Assembly (NCBI RefSeq): GCF_013375035.1
Contig: NZ_CP056032.1
Coordinates: forward strand, 5,702,001 to 5,766,000
Direction: 5' to 3'
DNA: 64,000 nt
Source of the DNA: Spirosoma sp. KUDC1026
Lineage (GTDB): Bacteria > Bacteroidota > Bacteroidia > Cytophagales > Spirosomataceae
Of this stretch, positions 50,918-60,324 are shown piece after piece. A model generated the notes under the pieces. That model was not told the DNA's origin, did not search any database, and worked only from the letters and a program-made list of their open reading frames with translations. The position numbers and the translations under genes are program-made. Positions within the stretch are counted from its first letter, which is position 1, and the number at the start of each line of letters is the position of its first letter.

Positions 50918-53331
50918 AATGTAAAATTATAGCTGATAGACGGTACAATCGGGAATACAGAATACCGGTACAAAGCCGTTCGCGGAGCCTGACCTGTTTG
51001 ATTGACCGATTCGAGCTGGTAGAAAAATGGGTTCCGGCGGTTGTAAAGGTTATAAACGCTTATCTCCCAGGTCCGTTCGTGTCGTTTTTTTTGCTTGTGG
51101 AATTGCAGGCTCAGATCCATCCGATGATACGCTTCGGCACGGAAACTGTTTTTTTCGGTTCCGTAATCCTGCACCTGTCGGTTGCGCTGCAATAGCCGCT
51201 GCACCAACCCGCTGCTCGTACTGAAGGGCGTACCACCCGGCTGGTACGTATCGTACAGTCCCACCGGCACGGTCAGCGCCTGCCCGGTACCGTACACCCA
51301 GGTCGACGAGAGCGTGATGCCTTTGCTCAGTTCGTAGATACCCACCAGCGAGATGTCGTGTCGTCGGTCGTAGCGGGGGAAATAAGGACGTCCGCCGTTC
51401 AGCTCCGCAAACTGCCACTGCGTCCAGGACAGCGTGTAGCCCAGCCAACCCGACAGGCGACCTACTTTTTTCTGTAACAGCACCTCGGCCCCGTACGACC
51501 AGCCCCGCCCGGTCGTTACGTTATCCTCCCAGCTAACCGGGCGAGTCGACGTGGGATCGGAGATGAGCAGAAAACTGGCGCCCTCGCGGTAGTTGATGAT
51601 GTTCCGCATGGTTTTGTAATACCCTTCGACGGTTAGCGTCAGGCCTTTGGTCAGCGCACCGGCTCCGGCAAAATCTTTGGCTATTCCAGCCGCTACCTGC
51701 TGGGACTGCTGCGGCAGGACCCGGCCCGTGGTAGGCACCCACAGATCCGTTGGCAAGCCGATACCCGTGTTGGACAGCAGATGTACGTATTGATTCATCA
51801 GTGCGTACGACGCTTTGACCGACAAGTTGGGACGTAGCGTGTAACCCATCGACAGCCGCGGCTCGGGCCGCAGATACCCCGCGTTCTTCTGCTGAAAATG
51901 ACTCAAACGCACTCCGCCGTTAATTCGCCACCGATCCGACGGACGCCAGTTATCTTCAACGTACACGCCCGATTCTACCGCGTCGATGGCCTCAACCGTC
52001 GAGGTAAATTCGGCATCACTGGCGTTCTGAAGCACCACGGCGCTGGGCGTGAACCGGTGATAGATCGTCTGCACGCCTGTCCGTATTGAGTGCTGGGGCG
52101 TTGGGTAAAAATCAAGATCGTACTTCAGCGAGAAATCCCGGATGCCCGAACTGTACCGCAACGAAAACTGGTCGGCGGCATTCACCTGCGTGCTGGGTTG
52201 ATCGGACGAAATCTGTAGTTTGTAATCGCTGAAAATCAGTGACAGGTTCGAGAATAACTTCTGGCTGAACAGGTGATTCCACCGGAAGGTACTGGTAGCA
52301 TTCCCCCAGCCCAGACTGACATCGGTACCCGCCGACTGTTCACGCGCGTAGAACCGATCCCGACCGAAATAGCCGCTCAGGTACACCTTGTCTTTTGGCC
52401 CCAGGTCATAATTGGCTTTCACGTTCAGGTCGTAAAAATAGTAGCCCGCCTGCGTTTCGCCATTGCTCTGCGCCCGGATGATCGGAGCCGTAATGGCATC
52501 CAGATACGTACGCCGGCCGGAAACGACGAACGAACCTCTGCGGTTTTTAGTCAGCGGTCCTTCCAGCATCAGCCGTGACGAGATCAGACCAATACCGCCT
52601 TCACCGTGCAGTTTTTCGCGGTTGCCGTCTTTCATGTTCAACTCGATCACCGACGAAAGCCGACCGCCAAACCGCGCGGGGAAGCCACCTTTGGTTAGCT
52701 CAATGCTTTTGATAGCGTCGCCGTTAAAGACCGAAAAGAAGCCGAACAGGTGATTGGCGTTGTAGACAATGGCGTCGTCCAGAATAATCAGATTCTGGTC
52801 GGGTCCGCCCCCACGCACGTAGATACCCGTCTGTCCTTCTGAGCCTTTTTGTACGCCGGGCATCAGCTGCAGCACTTTCAATACGTCCTTTTCGCCCAGA
52901 AAGGCCGGAATTTTCTTGATCTGCGTGATCGGAATATCAATCTGGCTCATCTGGGCCGTTTCGCTCACTTTTTCGTCCGTCGCCTGCCCCGCTACGTTGA
53001 CCTCGGCCAGTTGCTGTCCAGGTTGCAGGCTGATGTTCAGGCTGGCGTTTTTCTGCAACGCGACCGTTGCCTGCCGGGTGTTGTAGCCCACAAATGAGAA
53101 GGCCAGCCGCACACTGTCGCGGGCGGGCAGGGTGAGCGAGTAGAACCCGTACGTATTGGTTGTGGTACCCGTCGATGTACCGGGAATATAGACATTTACC
53201 CCAATCAGCGCTTCCTGACTACCCACCTCCCGGACGTAGCCGCTGATGGTGTTTCGACCGGCCGACGACTGCGCCCTGGACAGCTGCGCAGCAAGCATTA
53301 GTAAACTCACAAAAAGTATTCGTACCGGCAT
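50914..53331 (-). CDS. TonB-dependent receptor with CarboxypepD_reg-like domain
   Basis: 805 residues from ATG 53331; the longer frame begins at a TTG (53361). Order: signal peptide (MPVRILFVSLLMLAAQLSRAQ), a carboxypeptidase-regulatory-like beta-sandwich (ISGYVREVGSQEALIGVNVYIPGTSTG...), plug domain (FLGEKDVLKVLQLMPGVQKGSEGQTGIYVRGGGPDQN), and a 22-stranded-like barrel ending in an aromatic residue (NFTF). Takes up a ligand across the outer membrane with energy from TonB-ExbBD. The downstream DUF4249 lipoprotein is its likely partner. Substrate unknown; no degradative genes are near. Confidence 0.93.
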   Translation of the reverse strand: MPVRILFVSLLMLAAQLSRAQSSAGRNTISGYVREVGSQEALIGVNVYIPGTSTGTTTNTYGFYSLTLPARDSVRLAFSFVGYNTRQATVALQKNASLNISLQPGQQLAEVNVAGQATDEKVSETAQMSQIDIPITQIKKIPAFLGEKDVLKVLQLMPGVQKGSEGQTGIYVRGGGPDQNLIILDDAIVYNANHLFGFFSVFNGDAIKSIELTKGGFPARFGGRLSSVIELNMKDGNREKLHGEGGIGLISSRLMLEGPLTKNRRGSFVVSGRRTYLDAITAPIIRAQSNGETQAGYYFYDLNVKANYDLGPKDKVYLSGYFGRDRFYAREQSAGTDVSLGWGNATSTFRWNHLFSQKLFSNLSLIFSDYKLQISSDQPSTQVNAADQFSLRYSSGIRDFSLKYDLDFYPTPQHSIRTGVQTIYHRFTPSAVVLQNASDAEFTSTVEAIDAVESGVYVEDNWRPSDRWRINGGVRLSHFQQKNAGYLRPEPRLSMGYTLRPNLSVKASYALMNQYVHLLSNTGIGLPTDLWVPTTGRVLPQQSQQVAAGIAKDFAGAGALTKGLTLTVEGYYKTMRNIINYREGASFLLISDPTSTRPVSWEDNVTTGRGWSYGAEVLLQKKVGRLSGWLGYTLSWTQWQFAELNGGRPYFPRYDRRHDISLVGIYELSKGITLSSTWVYGTGQALTVPVGLYDTYQPGGTPFSTSSGLVQRLLQRNRQVQDYGTEKNSFRAEAYHRMDLSLQFHKQKKRHERTWEISVYNLYNRRNPFFYQLESVNQTGQAPRTALYRYSVFPIVPSISYNFTF

Positions 53332-53535
53332 GCTAAAAAGTGAATCGACAGGTATAGGCAAACCAGCGTCAGGCCGGTCATTCGGCAGGGGCTTTTCCCC
53401 ATTCTTAATTAGTTAACAGCGCTTATAGAAGTATTCGTATAACAAAACAAAGGCTGGCTGGGTGAATTGCTCACTTTTACGGAATATGCGGAACAAAACG
53501 ACTAATTACCAAGTACTATTATAGGAATATCTGGC

Positions 53536-54894
53536 ATGAATACAGACGAAATTGCCATGCTTCAATACGACAAACTCTCTTTAAATATACCTGACACTAC
53601 CAAGCCCCGCGTTGTCATCATCGGCGGTGGATTTGGCGGTATGAATCTGGTTAAAAGCCTGCGTGACATGGACATGCAGGTTGTCCTGTTCGACAAACAA
53701 AATTACAACGGTTTCTGGCCGCTGCTCTACCAGGTAGCAACAGCGGGCCTGGAACCCGACGCTATCTCAGAACCTTTCCGGAAGATGTTCGACGGTTACG
53801 ACGATTTTCACTTCCGGATGGTACGGGTCAATAAAATTGATCCCGCCAGCAAGACCGTCACAACGCTTATCGGCGATCTGACTTACGATTATCTGGTTAT
53901 TGCCAGTGGCTCCAAATCCAATTTTTTTGGCAACAAAGAAATTGAGAAATACGCCTTCCCGCTGAAGACCGTACCCGAAGCACTCGACGTACGGAGTCAG
54001 TTTCTGCAGTGCTTCGAGCAGGCCAGCATTACCGACCCCGAAGACCGGCAAAGTCTGCTGAACTTCGTCATTGCCGGCGCCGGTCCAACAGGCGTTGAGA
54101 TGGCGGGGTCGCTCGCCGAAATGCGGAAGAATGTCCTGCCGAGCGATTATCCAGGACTGGATTTCACGCAGATGAATATTTACCTCGTGGAGGGGCTAGG
54201 CAAAGTATTGCCGCCGATGTCCGACGAAGCGGGTAAGAAGGCACAGTCTTATCTCGAAAGCCTGGGTGTCAATATTAGACTGAACACGTTGGTTGAATCA
54301 TACGACGGTACGACCGTTACGTTCAAGGGCGGAGAACAGATCAAAACGCAGACGCTGGTCTGGAGTGCCGGTGTTACGGGCGCGTTGATTGACGGTTTAC
54401 CCGAAGCATCTGTTGAGCGCGGCCGGATTCTGGTCGACCCCATTAATCAGGTACAGGGACTGAAAGACGTCTTTGCCATCGGTGACATCGCTCTGATGAA
54501 GCTGGAGAAATACCCGAAAGGGCACCCTGGCGTCGCACAGCCCGCTATTCAACAGGCGCAGCACCTGGCGAAAAACATTCGCCGGATGCGTAAAAACGAA
54601 AAAACCGAACCGTTCGAGTATTTCGACAAAGGGTCGCTGGCCATTGTAGGACGGATGAAAGCCGTGGCTGATCTGCCGGGGAACATGACCCTGGGTGGCT
54701 TCTTCGCCTGGATGGCCTGGCTGTTCGTTCACATCTGGTACCTGGTTGGTTTCCGGAGCAAGCTGATTGTTTTCAGCAACTGGATGTACCGCCTGTTCAC
54801 CTACGAGCGCGGTACGCGGATCATCATCCGACCGTACGTTCGTAAGGATGACAAAGCCGGTCAGGAGTTCGTCGTCAAAAACCAAATGAGCTAA
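53536..54894 (+). CDS. ndh: NDH-2 type NADH:quinone oxidoreductase
   Basis: 452 residues. Single-subunit, non-proton-pumping NADH dehydrogenase with FAD. First dinucleotide fold VVIIGGGFGGMNLVKSL near 27-43, second IAGAGPTGVEMAGSLAEM near 180 for NADH, and the quinone-site-type GVAQPAIQQAQHLAKNIRRM near 335. The C-terminal amphipathic/hydrophobic stretch GFFAWMAWLFVHIWYLVGF anchors it to the membrane. It would feed the quinone pool used by the bd oxidase encoded elsewhere in this window. Own transcription unit with a terminator after it. Confidence 0.93.
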   Translation: MNTDEIAMLQYDKLSLNIPDTTKPRVVIIGGGFGGMNLVKSLRDMDMQVVLFDKQNYNGFWPLLYQVATAGLEPDAISEPFRKMFDGYDDFHFRMVRVNKIDPASKTVTTLIGDLTYDYLVIASGSKSNFFGNKEIEKYAFPLKTVPEALDVRSQFLQCFEQASITDPEDRQSLLNFVIAGAGPTGVEMAGSLAEMRKNVLPSDYPGLDFTQMNIYLVEGLGKVLPPMSDEAGKKAQSYLESLGVNIRLNTLVESYDGTTVTFKGGEQIKTQTLVWSAGVTGALIDGLPEASVERGRILVDPINQVQGLKDVFAIGDIALMKLEKYPKGHPGVAQPAIQQAQHLAKNIRRMRKNEKTEPFEYFDKGSLAIVGRMKAVADLPGNMTLGGFFAWMAWLFVHIWYLVGFRSKLIVFSNWMYRLFTYERGTRIIIRPYVRKDDKAGQEFVVKNQMS

Positions 54895-54918
54895 ATTTAG
54901 CTTTATAGGGCGTAACCA

Positions 54919-54957
54919 GCCCATCGTTGTCCCTGCTGGCAGCGATGGGCTTTTTTT
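54919..54957 (+). terminator. Rho-independent terminator after ndh
   Basis: GCCCATCG (54919-54926) pairs with CGATGGGC (54943-54950), T run of seven. It overlaps the upstream part of a long frame starting at 54927, so that frame's true start is later (54969). Confidence 0.85.
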
Positions 54958-54968
54958 ATGTCAGCCCT

Positions 54969-57116
54969 ATGCACATTCCTCGTTACCGTCCTGCCCTCCT
55001 GCTGGGACTTTTACTGGCGGGTACGCTATCGTCAGCCAGCGCCCAGACCTCGCCTTATGTTACGAACGATACGGTAAAAGGCAGTCCACTCGATCTGGGC
55101 AAGATGTGGACCTTCGACAATCCTCCTAACGCCTTTTTTCAGAAAACATACAAGTTCAACGCCGACCAGAAATGGTTTGACGAAGCACGGCTGGCCGCTC
55201 TCCGGTTTGCCGATTACTGCTCAGCCTCGTTCGTATCGGCCAACGGCCTCGTCATGACCAATCACCACTGCGCGCGTGAGTCGGGAACGGCCGTAACGCG
55301 TAAGGGCGAGGATTTGAACGCAACGGGTTTCTTCGCCAAGACCCTGGCCGAAGAACGGAAGGTTGATGGGCTGTTCGTTGATCAACTGGTCAAAATTGAG
55401 GACATAACGAAGCAGGTGCAGGAAGCTGTGGCTAAAGCCGGCACCGAAGCCCAGGCACAGCTTCAGGCCCGTGAGCAGGTGTTTACCGCTGTCAAGCAGC
55501 AGTATGGCTCAAAAGCCGACTGGCAGGGACTTGAACTGCAAACCATTACGTTCTACAATGGGGGCCGCTACGCGCTGTACGGCTTCAAACGCTATTCCGA
55601 CGTGCGGCTGGTGTTCATGCCCGAGCTGCAGCTGGGCTTTTTCGGCGGTGACCCCGACAACTTTACATATCCACGCTACGCGCTAGACTGCTCATTCTTC
55701 CGGGTATACGACAACGGCAAACCGCTGCAAACGACGCATTTTTTCAAATTCAACCCGGACGGAATTCGGGAGAACGAGCCGATTTTCGTGATTGGCAATC
55801 CCGGCCGTACTGAGCGACTTAAAACCGTAGCCGAACTCGAATTTGACCGTGATCTGCAGACACCCGCTACAATTCAGCTGATCAAAAACCGGTCGGCGGC
55901 TCTGCAGGCCTACAACGCCACGGCAAAAAGCGACAGTATTCTGAACGAAATTTTCAGCTATGAGAACAGCCTGAAAGCCTACAACGGTCAGTTAGCTGGG
56001 CTGCGCGACCCAGCACTGATGGCGCGCAAGGTCACCTTCGAGCAACGGTTTCAGGCCGACGCCAAAGCTAAAAACCTTCCGGCCGAGCAACTGAACACCT
56101 GGAACGCCATTGCCAGCAATACGGCGCAGCTACGCAGCCTGTTCCGGGATGCAAACTACCTGGCGCCCAGTGAGCGCACCATGGGCGAGTTACTTACTTT
56201 CGCCAATGTGTTGACGCAGTACGGACAGCTGGCGGCCACCCGCCCGCAGGATGCCGAACGAGCCCGCTCGCTGGTCGTTACGCCAAACATAGTCAGTATG
56301 AAGCTGGAAGAAGGTTACCTGGCGGCTCACCTGACCGAAGCGCTGGCGGGTCTGGGCAGTGATGATCCGTATGTGAAAGCGGCTCTAACGGGTCCGGACG
56401 GCAAACAACAAACACCCGCCCAGGCTGCGGCCTATCTGATCAAATCCAGCAAACTCAACGACCCGGCTTTTGTGAGCGACCTGGCCGTTCGGGGAGGAGC
56501 CATCAATTCATCCAGCGATCCACTGCTGGCGCTGGCCCGTATTGGGTTCCAGCGCTACCTGACTGCCGCCCGGCAGGCCCGGCAGATCGCTCAGCAACAG
56601 GAAGTGTTACGTAGCCAGCTGGGGCGGATGCTGTATGACGTGTATGGCACGGCCGTTCCTCCCGATGCTACCTTCTCGTTACGTATCAACGATGGGGTGG
56701 TGAAAGGATACGCCTACAACGGTACGGTAGCCCCCATCAAAACAACCTTCGCCGGGCTGTACGACCGGAATTACTCGTTCAACGACAAAGCCCCCTGGAA
56801 CCTGCCGGCCCGCTGGAAAAATCCGCCAGCGGCTTTGCTGAAAGAGCCTATGTGCTTTATCAGCACCAATGACATTATTGGTGGCAACTCAGGCAGTCCG
56901 ATGATCAACAAAAACCGGGAGGCTGTTGGGCTGGTATTCGACGGTAACATCGAAAGTTTGCCGGGCGAGTTCATCTTCGTACCCGACGCCAACCGCAGTA
57001 TCTCGGTCCACGCGGGGGGGATCATCGCGGCCATGCGTTACATCTACAAAGCCGACCGGCTGATTACGGAATTACTGGGGACCGAAGCCGGCAAAACGGC
57101 AAATGTGCGTAAGTAA
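54969..57116 (+). CDS. S46 family dipeptidyl-peptidase (DPP7/DPP11-like)
   Basis: 715 residues from ATG 54969, giving a clean signal peptide (MHIPRYRPALLLGLLLAGTLSSASAQ). Chymotrypsin-like serine peptidase: His of the triad in VMTNHHCARE (about 100), a family Asp in DNFTYPRYALD, Ser in GGNSGSPMINK near 641. The N-terminal WTFDNPPNAFF and helical cap domain agree with S46. The residue after SVHA near 680 is Gly-Gly (SVHAGGIIAAM), where DPP11 has Arg to bind acidic P1 side chains; Gly suggests a DPP7-like preference for hydrophobic P1 (inference from memory of the family). Cleaves dipeptides from oligopeptides in the periplasm. Confidence 0.93.
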   Translation: MHIPRYRPALLLGLLLAGTLSSASAQTSPYVTNDTVKGSPLDLGKMWTFDNPPNAFFQKTYKFNADQKWFDEARLAALRFADYCSASFVSANGLVMTNHHCARESGTAVTRKGEDLNATGFFAKTLAEERKVDGLFVDQLVKIEDITKQVQEAVAKAGTEAQAQLQAREQVFTAVKQQYGSKADWQGLELQTITFYNGGRYALYGFKRYSDVRLVFMPELQLGFFGGDPDNFTYPRYALDCSFFRVYDNGKPLQTTHFFKFNPDGIRENEPIFVIGNPGRTERLKTVAELEFDRDLQTPATIQLIKNRSAALQAYNATAKSDSILNEIFSYENSLKAYNGQLAGLRDPALMARKVTFEQRFQADAKAKNLPAEQLNTWNAIASNTAQLRSLFRDANYLAPSERTMGELLTFANVLTQYGQLAATRPQDAERARSLVVTPNIVSMKLEEGYLAAHLTEALAGLGSDDPYVKAALTGPDGKQQTPAQAAAYLIKSSKLNDPAFVSDLAVRGGAINSSSDPLLALARIGFQRYLTAARQARQIAQQQEVLRSQLGRMLYDVYGTAVPPDATFSLRINDGVVKGYAYNGTVAPIKTTFAGLYDRNYSFNDKAPWNLPARWKNPPAALLKEPMCFISTNDIIGGNSGSPMINKNREAVGLVFDGNIESLPGEFIFVPDANRSISVHAGGIIAAMRYIYKADRLITELLGTEAGKTANVRK

Positions 57117-57478
57117 GGGTTTGGTTAGTTATCGCTCCTAAAACATAATCTTGCAGGAGTTTCATAAGGTAGTGGATCGGGCTGGCTTAGTTTTTCGCTA
57201 TCTACCACCCCCTGCCCCCTCCCGCTACGGCGGACCGTTAGAAAATTAGGAGGGGGAGGTGAAAGGGTACTTTGGACGTTTCGACAGCCTACACAGGGTG
57301 CTTATCAAGGGGATGAGGTAATTGAAAAGGGTCACTTCTGCGTGTTCCCCTCCTGTTTTAGGAGGGGCTAGGGGTGGTGCTACCCGCTTAGGTTTTTGGC
57401 AGTCCGCCAATGCTATGGCGAGGAATAAGGTCAACTCATAAACACTTATCTTGCCGCGCCCGTTAATTCCCCTACCCC
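57117..57478. other. Non-coding region holding the C/G-rich repeat
   Basis: 362 bp between the S46 peptidase and the DinB gene. Nearly half of it (57204-57378) is the composite repeat listed separately. The rest shows no gene; a 79-codon frame on the minus strand (57246-57485) is a by-product of the repeat. Confidence 0.7.
57204..57378. repeat. C/G-rich intergenic repeat, copy 1
   Basis: Bounded by ACCACCCC (57204-57211) and its reverse complement GGGGTGGT (57371-57378). Inside: CCCCTCC...GGAGGGG blocks, with CCCCTCC-TGTTTTA-GGAGGGG near 57348-57367 and GGAGGGGG near 57248. Part of it recurs, inverted, at 60389-60514. Reminiscent of dispersed C-rich repeats in Bacteroidota genomes (from memory, not searched). 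Confidence 0.8.
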
Positions 57479-58000
57479 ATGACAAAAGCTGATTTACCTA
57501 GCTTACCGCCGTTTTTTGACCGGTATATCAATCAGGTCGACGACATCAATGTTCTCGATGCACTGACCCAGACCGCTACGTTCGATAAGCTGATCGGACA
57601 AGAAACGCTGGAAGCCCTCGGCGACCTGCGTTATGCACCCGGCAAATGGAGCGTAAAAGATATTTTGCAGCATATTATCGACACCGAACGCATCATGAGC
57701 TACCGCGCCCTGCGGATTGGGCGTAATGACCCGACTCCCCTACCCGGTTTCGATGAGAACGCCTACGCCGAAAATACAGGCGCAAATCACCGGTCTATCG
57801 CCGATTTATACGACGAATACGCGGCCGTTCGGCAGTCGAGCATCCTGCTCTTTCGTAGTCTGGACGCGGCCATGCTGATCCGGGAGGGAACGGCGTCCGG
57901 TAAGCCAATCTCTGCATTGGCGCTGGGTTATGTGCTGGTTGGCCACGCCAGACACCATGTTACCGTTATCCAGGAGCGTTACGTTCCGCTCCTTTCCTGA
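57479..58000 (+). CDS. DinB superfamily protein
   Basis: 173 residues, four-helix-bundle DinB/YfiT-like protein, often a metal-dependent enzyme or thiol-linked hydrolase/transferase. Possible metal ligands are the His in ILQHIIDTER (near 62) and the pair in VLVGHARHHVTVIQERY near 155-160. Family start (ALGDLRYAPGKWSVKDILQHI) is present. Role unknown: many are bacillithiol- or mycothiol-related in other phyla. Ends at a strong terminator. Confidence 0.9.
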   Translation: MTKADLPSLPPFFDRYINQVDDINVLDALTQTATFDKLIGQETLEALGDLRYAPGKWSVKDILQHIIDTERIMSYRALRIGRNDPTPLPGFDENAYAENTGANHRSIADLYDEYAAVRQSSILLFRSLDAAMLIREGTASGKPISALALGYVLVGHARHHVTVIQERYVPLLS

Positions 58001-58012
58001 AGGGCCATTCAT

Positions 58013-58052
58013 AAACGGGCTGCGAAAACTGGAAATTCGCAGCCCGTTTTTT
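58013..58052 (+). terminator. Rho-independent terminator after the DinB gene
   Basis: AAACGGGCTGCGAA (58013-58026) pairs with TTCGCAGCCCGTTT (58036-58049), loop of nine, T run. Confidence 0.9.
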
Positions 58053-58083
58053 TGTAAGTTCGCCGGAATCTACCTGACGAACC

Positions 58084-60294
58084 ATGTTAAAACGAACTAC
58101 CTTCCTCATCCTGCTGGCGACGCAGTTTGGCTACGCCCAGACGAAATCAAAAGTGCTGGTGACCGATCTACTCCGCCTTAAACAGGTGGGCGGCATTGAG
58201 CTATCACCCGATGGAAAACGGGCGGTCTATACGCTCACAACCATCGAGCCCAATCCCGACGCCAAGCCCGAGGAATACGACTACCACACTCACATCTACC
58301 TCACCAACCTGAAAGCGGGCGATACCAAAGCCCTGACCCATGGTGCCGAATCCGCCCGGCAGGCAGTCTGGTCGCCGGATGGACAGCACCTGGCGTTTGT
58401 CCGGTCGCTGAAGGGCAAGAGCCAGATTTTCATTATGCCGCTAAACGGTGGTGAAGCCTGGCAACTTACCAACGGCAAATACAGCGCGTCGAATCCGGTC
58501 TGGTCGCCGGATGGGAAGCAGATTGCGTTCTCCTCGAACGTAACGATGGCCGAGATGATGGGCGACTCCATCCTCAACCCGTCGAAAGGCGGACCGGCCT
58601 GGTCGCTGGAGAAACCGGGTTTTGCGAACAACAACTTCGTCAAGGCCGACAAAAAAACTAAAGCTAATCCCGATGGCTCGCTGGCCGAGATTCGCGCGTA
58701 CCTACAGAAAGACGTTGAAGACAAAAAAGCCAAAGTCATCAACCGCCTGAATTTCCAGGGTGAGTTCACGACCGAGCCTGATCCCAGTTTCACCCACCTT
58801 TACGTGATCAGCGTGCAGGAAGGAGCCAAAGCCAAAGCGCTGACCCGTGGTTTTACGTCGTTCCAGGCAGGAAACTGGCTCCCCGACGGCAAAGGGCTCC
58901 TGGCCGTAACGGATCGCGACTCGCTCAAACACCCGGACCGGGAGCAGGACAACGCCATCGTTTTCATTGCCGCCGACGGATCGGGAAAACGCAGCACTGT
59001 ATTGGCCGAAGAAGGTAAAAGCTACGGATCGCCCGAACTCTCGCCTGATGGCAAGCAACTGGCGTTCCAGGTGAGTCCATCGCAGGGGGTTAACTTTGCG
59101 CAGGTTGGCCTTGCTACGTTTACCGGTACCGGCGCATCGGGGATGCAGCTCGTTACGTTCGACCGGGCAGCCAGTAACGTGACCTGGACCAGCGCGCCTG
59201 CCAGTGGTAAAGGCAAAAAAGCCAGCACGGCCTACGCAATCTACTTCACAGCGTCGGCTAATGGCGGGGTGCCGCTGTACCGACTTGACCCCGCCACGCG
59301 GCAGGTGACCCAGCTTACGGATTTTACGAGTGGCGTAACGGCGTTCGACGTAGTGGGCGACCAGGTAGTGTTTGCTAAAACCGAAGTGGCTAACCCATCC
59401 GAACTGTATGCAGCGAACGCGCAGGCCAAGGGGCAAATTAAGCTGACCAATCACAACGACTGGGTAGCCCAGCGGCAGCTCAGCCTGCCGGAGAAACGGA
59501 CGTACAAGAATTCCATCGGGCAGACGGTTGATTACTGGATCATGAAGCCGACGGTAGTGGAGAGCAACAAAAAACACCCGCTGCTGCTGAACATGCACGG
59601 GGGGCCAACGGCGATGTGGGGCCCCGGCGAAGCGTCGATGTGGCACGAGTTTCAGTACATGGCATCGCAGGGTTACGGTATCGTGTACGCCAACCCACGC
59701 GGATCGGGCGGCTATGGCATCAACTTCCAGCGGGCCAACATCAAGGATTGGGGCACCGGTCCGGCCGAAGACGTACTAGCAGCGGCTACGAATGCTGCCA
59801 AAGAAGCCTGGGTTGATACGAGTCGGCAGGTGATTACGGGTGGCTCCTACGCGGGCTACCTGACGGCCTGGATTGTGGGCCACGACAACCGATTCAAAGC
59901 GGCTTTCGCGCAGCGGGGCGTGTATGACCTGACAACATTTATGGGCGAGGCCAACGCCTGGCGCCTGGTGCCAAACTACTTCGTGTATCCCTGGGATGCC
60001 GACGCTAAGGTGCTGGATGCCAATTCGCCGTATTCATTCGTGCAGAACATCAAGACGCCCCTGCTGATCAAACATGGCGAAAATGACCTCCGCACGGGCG
60101 TAGCGCAGAGTGAAATGCTCTACAAAAGCCTGAAAATTCTGAATCGTCCCGTAGAATACGTCCGGATGCCGGGTGCTACGCACGAGCTGAGCCGCACGGG
60201 TAACGTTCGCCAGCGGATCGACCGGCTGCTGCGCATCTACGAATTCTTCGAACGTTACGTCGGCCCGGATGCGCAGGGCGTAACGCAGAAGTAG
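58084..60294 (+). CDS. S9 family prolyl oligopeptidase-type peptidase, secreted
   Basis: 736 residues with signal peptide (ending near GYAQ). N-terminal beta-propeller (about 25-440) with WD40/TolB-like repeats (SPDGKRAVYTL, WSPDGQHLAF, WSPDGKQIAFSS, LSPDGKQLAFQ); C-terminal alpha/beta-hydrolase with Ser in GGSYAGYLTAW near 603, Asp in KHGENDLRTG and His in PGATHELSRTG. This is the acylaminoacyl-peptidase / DPP IV-like branch. Cuts short peptides in the periplasm, complementing the S46 enzyme. Repeat element E follows. Confidence 0.93.
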   Translation: MLKRTTFLILLATQFGYAQTKSKVLVTDLLRLKQVGGIELSPDGKRAVYTLTTIEPNPDAKPEEYDYHTHIYLTNLKAGDTKALTHGAESARQAVWSPDGQHLAFVRSLKGKSQIFIMPLNGGEAWQLTNGKYSASNPVWSPDGKQIAFSSNVTMAEMMGDSILNPSKGGPAWSLEKPGFANNNFVKADKKTKANPDGSLAEIRAYLQKDVEDKKAKVINRLNFQGEFTTEPDPSFTHLYVISVQEGAKAKALTRGFTSFQAGNWLPDGKGLLAVTDRDSLKHPDREQDNAIVFIAADGSGKRSTVLAEEGKSYGSPELSPDGKQLAFQVSPSQGVNFAQVGLATFTGTGASGMQLVTFDRAASNVTWTSAPASGKGKKASTAYAIYFTASANGGVPLYRLDPATRQVTQLTDFTSGVTAFDVVGDQVVFAKTEVANPSELYAANAQAKGQIKLTNHNDWVAQRQLSLPEKRTYKNSIGQTVDYWIMKPTVVESNKKHPLLLNMHGGPTAMWGPGEASMWHEFQYMASQGYGIVYANPRGSGGYGINFQRANIKDWGTGPAEDVLAAATNAAKEAWVDTSRQVITGGSYAGYLTAWIVGHDNRFKAAFAQRGVYDLTTFMGEANAWRLVPNYFVYPWDADAKVLDANSPYSFVQNIKTPLLIKHGENDLRTGVAQSEMLYKSLKILNRPVEYVRMPGATHELSRTGNVRQRIDRLLRIYEFFERYVGPDAQGVTQK

Positions 60295-60324
60295 TCTTTG
60301 TTTTTTCAACACAGGGATTACGGG

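Noticed and set aside
58702..59646. 314-codon frame on the minus strand
   Set aside because: Antisense to the S9 peptidase; Arg/His/Val-rich product with no natural protein character.
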